From positions 558,001-622,000 of the forward strand of contig JARGSG010000014.1 of the NCBI GenBank assembly GCA_030374805.1: a stretch of 64,000 nucleotides of DNA, in the 5' to 3' direction. The position numbers and the translations under genes are program-made. This document shows positions 19,711 through 27,736 of this stretch, in pieces. The stretch comes from Gracilaria gracilis (lineage: Eukaryota; Rhodophyta; Florideophyceae; Gracilariales; Gracilariaceae). Positions within the stretch are counted from its first letter, which is position 1. Every line of letters starts with the position of its first letter. The notes under the pieces are model-generated. The model did not search any database. It was given only the letters and a program-made list of their open reading frames with translations, and was not told where the DNA came from.

Positions 19711-21069
19711 TCATCGTTCGCAGGCTAATTTGCATTCCTTCGCATGTTCGGATCTCCGATTCTGGCCACACCATACTTCTTGTCTACACAAACAGCAGAT
19801 ACTCCACCCTCGACGAGTTCCAGAAACAAACCACACATCATCATTGGCATCCTCATGTTCACTGCCGTGTTTCTCTGCAGAAGCACGGGCCTTTAACTGG
19901 GTAATTAATTCCCCACAACGTACCTGCCAGTCTTTCCGATCCACTGCGATTTCACCCTCCGCTTCTATGGTGTTTCGTCCATCAGCTCTGGCTTCCAACC
20001 GCAATTTACTGCTCTTTGCTGTAACCTCCGCTTCGATATGCCGTCCACTTGTTTCAATGCTTGCTTGGTACGGAAAATCAGAAATACGTTGTGTCCATTC
20101 AGTTTGCTGACCATCATCGTCGACACAACGATACCGAACATCAACGTTGTGGGTTACAACTCCATTCTTCCAGAGCACACGACAATGTACGCCTCTATCT
20201 ATCCATCGGATGCTTAGAATGAGTTTGGCCATTTTTTCATACGAAGGGAGTCGCACCCCAAGCTCAGTAGCGACGATGGCGAAAACAATGTCACTACAAG
20301 CTCTGATACATATGCCGAAGCGGTCGTCAAAATCGGTATGGCTGAGATTGACGATTGCGCGATTCCTCTTACCTCCGTTACCCCGGAAGTGCAAAGATCT
20401 GGCTGGTTCCATCTGACAAGAAGTGCCTACAACCAAATTGAAATCAGACTTGGCACTGTGCTTTTTCGCAAGCTCGAAGTCTGGTTCTGGCAAAACATCA
20501 TCCCAGTCCAGGGCTTTATCCGTCATGGGCTGGCCGCACTCGCAAGTGGTGCCTGTAGGCTTCATTCCTACTGTTTCGGTCTGCGTTTCGAGTACAATCT
20601 CACGACGACACTGAGGGCACCACTGGACAAAAAGATTTCCATGCAGCTCAGATAGAGCTTCCCGAGGGAAACCGGAGCGCAAATGCAAGCAGTCCACGTT
20701 CTGGGAAATTATGTACTTCACGTGAGACTGTCTATGCAGAGCGACTAGGGCCATGTGCGTTAGGGTGGGCACAGCGTTTTCAAATGTAACATGAGAGCGC
20801 AACGGGGCGAGAGAGGTGCGTCGGCGTTTGGCGCGCTTTCGCTGCATGGTCCAAACTCCATTGGGTCCTCGAAAATCGTTGATACCAGCGTTGGTGGATA
20901 TGCCAGCGCCGGTGTGGACGACGACATGGGAGGCGCTGTTGATGCGATGAGCAAGCACACGAGACTTGTGCAAAACGGCTAGCGGTGGATCTGGGCGGTG
21001 CAGGAGGTCGAGTTTGCCCTTGTAAGCGTGCGTAGAGAGGCGATCGGCGTAGCCGTGTGCGGAAGTCAT
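19711..21069 (-). CDS. SIRT6/7-like NAD-dependent protein deacylase
   Basis: A 452-residue class IV-type sirtuin. The opening HGYADRLSTHAYKGKL resembles the SIRT6 N-terminus. The NAD site is HTGAGISTNAGINDFRGPNG, followed by ISQNVDCLHLRSG and the catalytic His in LSELHGNLF. The zinc ligands read CPQC then TCECG, so the second pair is C-x-C rather than the usual C-x2-C. LDWDDVLPEPDF and GTSCQMEPARSL complete the Rossmann fold. SIRT6/7 proteins remove acetyl or long acyl groups from histones in the nucleus. A C-terminal extension from about residue 300 is unusual: it looks like a beta-rich domain and ends with C-x2-C...H-x4-C (CCLC, then HAKEC), a possible extra zinc finger. The first ATG in frame is at 21069; the frame beyond opens with TTG only. 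Confidence 0.9.
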   Translation of the reverse strand: MTSAHGYADRLSTHAYKGKLDLLHRPDPPLAVLHKSRVLAHRINSASHVVVHTGAGISTNAGINDFRGPNGVWTMQRKRAKRRRTSLAPLRSHVTFENAVPTLTHMALVALHRQSHVKYIISQNVDCLHLRSGFPREALSELHGNLFVQWCPQCRREIVLETQTETVGMKPTGTTCECGQPMTDKALDWDDVLPEPDFELAKKHSAKSDFNLVVGTSCQMEPARSLHFRGNGGKRNRAIVNLSHTDFDDRFGICIRACSDIVFAIVATELGVRLPSYEKMAKLILSIRWIDRGVHCRVLWKNGVVTHNVDVRYRCVDDDGQQTEWTQRISDFPYQASIETSGRHIEAEVTAKSSKLRLEARADGRNTIEAEGEIAVDRKDWQVRCGELITQLKARASAEKHGSEHEDANDDVWFVSGTRRGWSICCLCRQEVWCGQNRRSEHAKECKLACER

Positions 21070-21985
21070 GAGTGAAGTGATGAGGTGCGCGCGTTGGCAA
21101 CAAGGAGGTAAGACGTGGCGAGCGAAACGGGCGACTGCTTTTGAGTGCGCTGGAGGGGTATACGTGGAAACACACAAGACGCAGATTGTGAGCTTTTTAA
21201 CTTTACAGACGCCAAGGTTTAAACGCTAACCTTTTTACTGCGTTGTGTGCGTAACCTGAGCGCAGTGCGTACCTTCGCGAGGTGTTACTTGTGTTTAAAC
21301 GGAAATGCGGCACTGTGAGTGGTGAGATATGTATCCTACGCTTGTAGAGCTTGGTTGCGACGGGATTGTGCGACATTTGGGGTAATAATACCTTGGTGGG
21401 GCAACAGCCGCTGTTGGCAGCGAAGCGGAGCTTCCGCAGAGGAGCTTCTTATCATGATGACGATGTGGCGGGTGGCTACCGGCGGAGCTCCATGGGTACG
21501 TAAGACAAGATGCGGGGCAGGGGCTGCGAGCGAGGCGCAGATGAAGCTGAAGGCGATTGGTTTGGGCAGATATCTATAGATGCGGGGCAAGTTAGGGCTG
21601 TGACGTGACTTAGGGCAGCGCGCTAACCGCAACACGCTGTAAATAAAGCGACGGCGGTGGTTTGTCCTACAGACGCAGTGGCGACGCGCGCGCGCGCGCG
21701 CGCGCACCTGCGCGGCGTTGGGGTCGCGCGCGCGCCGCGCGACCCGGGAGCCGCCGCATTCGAAAACGCTGCGTAAGGCCCATCTGCTACCGCGCACTGT
21801 ACTGCAGCTGTGCGCCCTTATACGTCCATAAAACGCTACGAGCCGATTGTATTGTATCTGCCGTCTATCTGTTAAACAGTTGTACATACAGTGCGCTCCT
21901 CTCGCGCCCGCGCGCCACGGAGTGCTACCGCAGCCCAGCTCTAGACGTTGCTGTTCGCAGAGATGCAGCCGCCGCATACCGCACT
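21070..21985. promoter_or_regulatory. GC-rich divergent region (sirtuin / 540-aa protein) with a GC dinucleotide run
   Basis: 916 bases between divergent ATGs. A pure alternating CG run of about 22 bases lies near 21686-21707 and another GC-rich patch at 21727-21743. This can adopt Z-DNA and is CpG-dense. The frame leading into the 540-aa gene stays open from 21662, but it contains no ATG and encodes only Arg/Ala/Ser low complexity. Confidence 0.6.
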
Positions 21986-23608
21986 ATGCGCCAGCTTTCC
22001 GTCCCCTTCTCCGCTTCCTCGCCCCCCGGCGCTCCCCCTATCTCCCTCTGCGCCCCTGCCGATGACGACGCCCGCCGTCACCTTCGCAAGGCCCCACCCC
22101 CCGCCGCCGCCGACCCGCTCGCGTGGCACCACCCCACTCCGTCATGGCAGTCCGTCCGCCACCACATTCTGGCGCTTGCGCGACTGCAACTTCTCCATGA
22201 CGCCTCGTCCAGGCTGCAGGTCGAAAAGGACTTCTCCTCCGAAGACCTCATGCTAGACTCCCCCAAAGTGCTCTCGTCCATCTCCATGCTCAACACAATG
22301 GATGAAACCCCGCCCATCGTCAACAAGGCCCATGATCTGCTCACTCACGTCCTCACCGACTTCTCCGCCTTGGACGGCTGGAGACTCGAGCAGATTGGCG
22401 ACCATCTCGCCGGTTTCCTCCGTGGTCACAACAGTCTGGAAAACATAGAACGCATGGTGCGCCGCGTGCTACTAGGCAGCCACCACGACCTCCCGGCGTT
22501 GGACAGGGAGCTCGATCGTTTCCAGGACGCCATGAATGCAAGATGGGCGCCCACGCAGCTCTCCAACCGCGCCCAAGTGGACAAGCTCAAACAAATGCTC
22601 ATGAGCAGCGGAACTGTTGATCTCGTTCTGGAAGACCTTGTTCAATCGCAGTTATCGAGAACACTATCGATACCATCCAGCCACGCCATCGGCATCATTG
22701 CCGCCATGGAATGCGGCTACCGCCCGACCGCAGAGAAGTACGTGCTAGACCTCTACTATGCCATCAAACCGAACGTCGAGAGGGGAAGGCTGCTTATGAC
22801 CCCTCTCATCCCTAGATGGCTTCGCAATGCCATGCTTCCCATCTTCGTGCGGGATAACGACAATGCCGTAGATGGTTTGTTGACGGGTGACAGATGGCTC
22901 CGTCGAACTGGCGTTGAGTGCCGTTCGGCAGATAGTTATCCTGTGTACGCTTCTTACTCCGAGTCCCGCCCTGCGGGAAGGATCATCCCGCTTATGCCTG
23001 CCGATCACATGGAGTTCAAAGCCGATTCTCATCTCTCAAAATTCCTTCGCGCGCTCTTCAGCGGTCGTGATGGTGGCGCGTGTAGGACTCTTCATACACA
23101 TCTGGCATATTCTGCAAGGACATGTTGCGTTCCACAGGGGCGCGTTGTGGCCAGGATCTGGGCTCGCGCATGTTCTAGTTGGGCAAATCGATATGGCCCC
23201 GAACTGGTTGCAAACATTGAGAAAGTGGTTGGGGTTAGAGCGTTGGCTGCCATATATGCTGGCGGCGGTGGATTCGTTGAATTTCGCAATGGATTCTGTG
23301 AACGTATTATTTCAGGTGTGTTCACAAGAGTGTTCGAGCTTGATGCCGCAGGGGGCACTCTAAGTGGCTCTCCTGGAATCGGTGGTTCGTACCGTATTGT
23401 GGCAGAAGGAAACCTGGATCGACGTGATGTGGAGGTCCTTGCAACTTTGATTAACGCGGTTGAAAGCAGAGGAGTTGAAATTGATCTGAGAGGGGTCAAG
23501 CGTGTCCCTTTTCTGTATGGTTCAGTGAACTTTATCCTGGAAGGAAAGCGTACAGGCGTGTACGAGATGTGGTGTAAACAAAGGATAAAGCTGACCTTCG
23601 CTCAATAG
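21986..23608 (+). CDS. unknown 540-residue protein
   Basis: From the first in-frame ATG (21986) the protein has 540 residues. I do not recognise it. The first 45 residues are Pro, Ala and Ser rich and could be an organelle leader or simply disordered. Residues about 50-300 are helical with regular leucine spacing (SWQSVRHHILALARLQLLHD, LLTHVLTDFSALDGWRLEQI). The C-terminal 200 residues have more beta character and several Gly-rich turns (YAGGGGFVEFRNGF, GSPGIGGSYRIV). No membrane segment or catalytic motif is visible. The coding sequence has a GC-rich first half like its promoter and a more neutral second half. A fast-evolving or lineage-specific protein is the best description. Confidence 0.6.
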   Translation: MRQLSVPFSASSPPGAPPISLCAPADDDARRHLRKAPPPAAADPLAWHHPTPSWQSVRHHILALARLQLLHDASSRLQVEKDFSSEDLMLDSPKVLSSISMLNTMDETPPIVNKAHDLLTHVLTDFSALDGWRLEQIGDHLAGFLRGHNSLENIERMVRRVLLGSHHDLPALDRELDRFQDAMNARWAPTQLSNRAQVDKLKQMLMSSGTVDLVLEDLVQSQLSRTLSIPSSHAIGIIAAMECGYRPTAEKYVLDLYYAIKPNVERGRLLMTPLIPRWLRNAMLPIFVRDNDNAVDGLLTGDRWLRRTGVECRSADSYPVYASYSESRPAGRIIPLMPADHMEFKADSHLSKFLRALFSGRDGGACRTLHTHLAYSARTCCVPQGRVVARIWARACSSWANRYGPELVANIEKVVGVRALAAIYAGGGGFVEFRNGFCERIISGVFTRVFELDAAGGTLSGSPGIGGSYRIVAEGNLDRRDVEVLATLINAVESRGVEIDLRGVKRVPFLYGSVNFILEGKRTGVYEMWCKQRIKLTFAQ

Positions 23609-24022
23609 TGAAGTTAAGCAGGAGATGTATTTCAATGAGAGCTTGGCAGGTGTTCTAACAGTGTTTGACTACCGAATGTGCCTGAAATGGAAACATTCCA
23701 AAGATCTCCGCTGAAACCCATTTAAATTGATATGTAGGGCCAGACCCGGCCAAGCTTTTCTGTATTTGTCTTCAACTTGATGCTGTATGTAACATCTATG
23801 GGACTTCAATTCAAAAGTGAAGGATAGTGCGGTGTGTATTTGATAGACAAGCTCGGCTGCGTAAACTTCTGCGGCCGTTTGTTATTGCCATGCTTTGTAA
23901 CTTGTTGCTGTGCACAACTCTTTTTCTACTGTATTACTAAAAACTAGTAAAACGTCATACTTTACGATGCGTTTTCCCTTCACAAAGATTGAGAAAACCG
24001 CAGCCAACTGCAAATCAATAAC
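23609..24022. other. 3' flank of the 540-aa gene
   Basis: About 400 bases with no coding frame of interest. It leads into the patch of LINE debris and presumably holds the 3' UTR. Confidence 0.4.
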
Positions 24023-24109
24023 TGACTCTTCTTCTTCATTATGAACGTGAACGCGCGTTACGAGGAATTAGCGTACGCGCTCCTAATAAAGAAGAAGAAG
24101 ACCGAGTCA
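24023..24109. repeat. 87-base foldback with GAA/TTC arms
   Basis: TGACTC followed by TTCTTCTTCATTAT at 24023-24042 faces ATAAAGAAGAAGAAG and GAGTCA at 24086-24109, giving an imperfect inverted repeat. The inner 40 bases also pair partly (ACGCGCGTTACG against GCGTACGCGC). The AATAAAGAAGAAGAAG stretch is the same as the tail of the nearby LINE ends. It may be two LINE tails in opposite orientation or a small foldback element. Confidence 0.6.
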
Positions 24110-24822
24110 ACACAAGCGTGAGGATCGGTGCTACCTTCTCTAGTAACATAGCTACTAATCTGAAATGTTCAGTCGTTTTACGATCACAGAGCTACTTGGT
24201 TGTTACGAAACAGAGTGCTAGATCTCAAAGATATTCTCGGTTGCTTTAGAGCATTTCGCTACCGATGATCATCGCCTTTTATCCCTTATTCATTCTCTAT
24301 GTAGGTCATCGGCAGAGGGGTACACCACGACAAGGCGCTCTTGCTAGTACCACGTTGTCCCATCAGAAGACCATGACAAGATTCTCTTGTACCAACCCTC
24401 ATATCGTCGGCGACATTAGTACCGAAGAATTAGCTCGAAATCGGGTCAGCGTTCATCAACTCCATCGCAGCCTCCGAATTACGGTGGGGAAAAGTCAGGG
24501 AAACGGTGGCAGAGTCGTCTTCCAATGTCCGATTTCGAGTCGCTGATATCGATAGAATCTCTTGCACAGGTTATAACCTTGTTTCTGTTTGTAAGTACTG
24601 TACGGAGTAGAAACGAACATAGCAAACACCGCCTTGTATACCGTTGGTACCGACACCGTTATCTATTGTACCACGCCAGAATTTCATTGTACCAGCTATG
24701 GACTTGCGTCGTTGCTCGCTCGTGTGTCCTGTTCTCGGAGTCCTTGTGGACATTCTTGGAGCCAGTGTTCCTTGGCTAGAGCGTCACGACCCCCTTTGTT
24801 GTTTGCTGAGTAGAGCAGTATT
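24110..24822. other. unassigned DNA, probably decayed LINE body
   Basis: About 700 bases without a convincing gene. An open frame at 24265-24546 (plus) has an ATG but no recognisable motif. Because a LINE 3' end follows directly on the same strand, this is likely the eroded upstream part of that element. Confidence 0.35.
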
Positions 24823-25096
24823 ATGGCATCGTACCTAGATAAGAAGGTGAAACGATGCGACTGTGGCACTGCGGTGAAGAAGGACGTTGAGCACGTGTTG
24901 TTTCGATGTCCTTTGACCAACGCGACGCGTCGCAATGAGTTGCCACCCGTTCAAGACAGGAAAGATTTGTCGCTAATTGAGACGAGAAGACAATGGCCGC
25001 TAAAGTTTTTGGCCTTTTTTAAGAGAGAGGATCATCTGTAGGGTAATTCTCCTGCCTTCTCGGAATCAGGGGCGACAGGCCATAATAAAGAAGAAG
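24823..25096 (+). mobile_element. 3' end of a LINE (type B, GAA tail)
   Basis: A 72-residue open frame (24823-25041) carries the cysteine-histidine motif at the C-terminus of many LINE reverse-transcriptase proteins: CDCG, then EHVLFRCP, that is C-x-C-x8-H-x4-C. It ends WPLKFLAFFKREDHL and a stop. A short 3' UTR with TAATTCTCC and CATAATAAAG(AAG)n follows. The endonuclease and RT core are absent. Its last 30 residues align with the fragment at 46.5 kb, which shows both belong to one family. 5' truncated and dead. Confidence 0.7.
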
Positions 25097-25599
25097 TGGG
25101 CAAAAAGCAGCAGGAATTTACTGTGTCGTAAGAGATGAGCTGTTACATGAGCTCTCCAACATTTGCAGGCAACTTGTTGCAGAACGCGAAAGCTTGAGGA
25201 TTAAGCACAGAATGCTGCAGGGTCTGATAGTTTTGGACCTCTGAATATATAAAAAGATGGTAGAGCTTCCGTCATTTCAAACGTTACGGACAGCGAAGTC
25301 TTCCGTTGTTGCCTGTAATACGACCAAGATCGCTAAAAAACCTTTCATCAAGAGGGATTCAAGATTTGATGGGAGGGATGCTAGGTACGATTTCACCCGC
25401 AAAGAACAAGAAGAGGGCCTCAGATTAGGCAGAACAAAAAAAGACTATTGTGAAAAAGGCCAAGGACAGAGTTGCTGAGTTCCCGCATGTGAGGTCGGAT
25501 GGTCAAAGGAGTTTGCCTAGATCGGCTTGGAAGGAACTGGCCAGTCCTTTCCCTCAACCCATTACACCTCATCCGACGAGTTCTACTACTAATGAATTG
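25097..25599. other. unassigned DNA in the LINE patch
   Basis: About 500 bases. An open frame from ATG 25257 (73 residues, basic) shows no motif. The flanking LINE tails make derived repeat sequence more likely than a host gene. Confidence 0.35.
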
Positions 25600-25626
25600 G
25601 GTCCACAATAAAGAAGAAGAAGAAGA
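25600..25626 (+). repeat. LINE-type tail: AATAAAG plus GAA repeat
   Basis: CACAATAAAGAAGAAG and further GAA units, identical in form to the tail at 25083-25096. It probably marks the 3' end of another 5'-truncated copy, whose body I cannot delimit. Confidence 0.5.
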
Positions 25627-25918
25627 ATTGGGTGCGAATCCACTCTACAAGCCAGTCTTCGAAGAAAACAGCAAGGCATCTGAGTCGAACGATGCGAAAA
25701 AAGTGATGGTCTTTGATGGAGAATCGGCAAGTGACGGCAGGATGTACGCTACGGGAGCGTTGGAAGCTAATCAATGCTTGGAAGAGGACCGTGCTAGGTA
25801 TTGCACACATGGTACAAATCTAAAACAAGAGAGAGATAAGTCTGTATTTTCTGTGCGGCGCCCCAAGAGGGACCATGCAACGGCGCTGGGTTTGCCAACG
25901 ACTGGCGTCTGTTGACTG

Positions 25919-26026
25919 AGGGTTGCAGACTATTGGCCTTTTTGAGGAGAGAGAACTACTACCTCGGTGAGTAGTTCTCCCAGAGTTTTGGAGTTGGGAA
26001 TTTTGGACCAGAGTAAAGAAGACGAA
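25919..26026 (+). mobile_element. degraded LINE 3' end (type B), third copy
   Basis: TTGGCCTTTTTGAGGAGAGA aligns with the segment encoding FLAFFKRE in the 24.8-25.1 kb copy. It is followed by the shared AGTTCTCCC block and a GAGTAAAGAAGACGAAG tail. Only about 100 bases remain recognisable. Confidence 0.5.
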
Positions 26027-26673
26027 GATCTGACTCAACGGTTAAGGTATTTCAGGGAGCTTCTCGAATGCTCTGCACATAGGGCCCCTATGATTGGGAA
26101 GAACGGGAAGAACCCATCTACCATATCGATTCGTTCCCAGACTGGGTGATTGTATTCGATTTCAGCGGTGTGGCATTTGTTTATGGTGGCCCTTGATTCC
26201 CAGCTGCCCGCGATCATGGAGAAGCTGTTGTAAGCAACACTGCAATTATGATGGACGGCACATGTTTGATTCTGTTCCAACCAGAGATCCGACATGTTCA
26301 TCGCATCTTCGGCAATGTGGACAGATTTCCACCATGATGTAATCGAATATCGCATGGGACGTGTTGATCATGAAGCATATCGTTCATCGAAACTCACTAT
26401 AGCTAAGCGGCCCAAGGCGTCTTTGACGCTACTGAACCGTTTTCGTTTTGTTTGCGACAAAGGACTACCGAAAAAAATTGCTAGACACATTCTACACCCA
26501 CCTCAGGTGCTGGGGTAGAAAGCGGCATTTTGCTGTGTGTTTATTTCGCTTGTTTCTTCCTTGCGACCCCGAGTGTAGCACAACAAACAACAAACTCACT
26601 GTTTAGCATAGCGTCTGGTACGGCCTGTTGTTGCTGACCGGCATCGAAGTGCTCTCGATACTAATCCAGTGAA
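26027..26673. other. unassigned DNA upstream of the DUF1415 gene
   Basis: About 650 bases. A cysteine-rich stretch on the minus strand near 26285-26325 (EICPHCRRCDEH) hints at yet another LINE-type zinc motif in reverse orientation, but it is too short to call. The last part must contain the promoter of the next gene. Confidence 0.35.
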
Positions 26674-27417
26674 ATGCTGTCCGGATTTGAAACGCAGGGC
26701 TTGGTGGGAGCACTAGCGTTCTGCCTCCCAACAAACGCCATTCGCATTCCCCACGCTCTTGTTGACAACCGCGCACGTTGCAAGCCATTCAGAACAAAAC
26801 CAGTGTTTCAATTCAGATACATCATTCCGACTTTGTCTGTGAATGCAATTGCATCGGGAAGAAATGAACAGCAAAACGAGGACATTGTTTCAACTCGCAC
26901 AAAGTCGTGGGTCAAGGACATAGTGGTTGGATTGGGTCTATGTCCCTTTGCCGAACCCGCGATGCAATCCGACGGCGTTCGATACGTTATTTCTCGAGCT
27001 GCACATGAGAGTATGGTACGAAAAGTATTCTCCGATGAAGTTAAGTTGTTGATGGCTGCAGAGCCGGAGCAAATCAGCACGACCCTGATCGTCATGCCCG
27101 AGTTCGCAGAGAGTGACTTTTTGCGTTTCCACGTCTTAACAAATTCAATTGAAGAACAAATATCAGAAGATGAGGATCTTGCAGATTCTGTTTTGATAGC
27201 TGCATTTCATCCAGATTTTCGTTATGACGATACGACCGAGAACGACGCGCTCAACTTCGAGAAACGTGCACCATATCCAATTATCAACATTCTTCGAGCA
27301 GAACTACTTGACGAGTACATATCACACGGTAAGACTCACAACATCCCCAGGCACAACAGGCAAGTACTGGAAAGATTGGGATCAGAACAGCTCAAGAGAT
27401 TGTATTGTTGGGACTAG
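26674..27417 (+). CDS. DUF1415 family protein, probably plastid or mitochondrial
   Basis: A 247-residue protein. The last 180 residues match the DUF1415 family of bacteria and algae: WVKDIVVGLGLCPFAEPA with the invariant CPFA, a Thr-Leu-Ile-Val-Met-Pro strand (STTLIVMPEF), DFLRFH, the AAFHPDF block with its His, and NFEKRAPYPIINILR. The biochemical role of the family is not established to my knowledge. The first 60 residues have few acids, several Arg and Ser, and look like an organelle leader. The ATG at 26674 is the first in frame. A bacterial, possibly plastid-ancestor, origin is an inference from the family's distribution. Confidence 0.85.
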   Translation: MLSGFETQGLVGALAFCLPTNAIRIPHALVDNRARCKPFRTKPVFQFRYIIPTLSVNAIASGRNEQQNEDIVSTRTKSWVKDIVVGLGLCPFAEPAMQSDGVRYVISRAAHESMVRKVFSDEVKLLMAAEPEQISTTLIVMPEFAESDFLRFHVLTNSIEEQISEDEDLADSVLIAAFHPDFRYDDTTENDALNFEKRAPYPIINILRAELLDEYISHGKTHNIPRHNRQVLERLGSEQLKRLYCWD

Positions 27418-27736
27418 TTGCCCAGTGTGTTAAACGCGGAAAGCGATAAAGGTGTATAAGTGCTAATTAGTACGTATCCAATGGCGGCGAAGGTCTCTTA
27501 GATAGCATATTGTTTGTGATCGCCTTGTACCACACAGACAGCAGATTCTTTGAAAGTCGGGGAATATCGCTTTGCTTCGACTTAAATCACTTGGACTTTC
27601 CCTCTAATCCTTATCGGTTTAGTTGCGATTGCTTTGGACTTGTCCATGTCATACGTGACTTGCTCTTGGGTACTCATGGACGTCCTCCGGAAAACCATCT
27701 GAGGTAGTTATTCAACTGATTGCCCTTAATACCTTC
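27418..27736. other. convergent intergenic region
   Basis: About 320 bases between the DUF1415 stop and the stop of the ankyrin/RING gene. No gene or repeat seen. Confidence 0.4.

Noticed and set aside
25257-25915. Two plus-strand open frames (25257-25478 and 25499-25915)
   Set aside because: They lie within the LINE patch, and the second runs straight through an AATAAAG/GAA tail, so it is chimeric repeat sequence.
26285-26325. Cys-rich stretch on the minus strand resembling a LINE zinc motif
   Set aside because: Only about 15 residues long with no aligned neighbour or tail; chance is likely.
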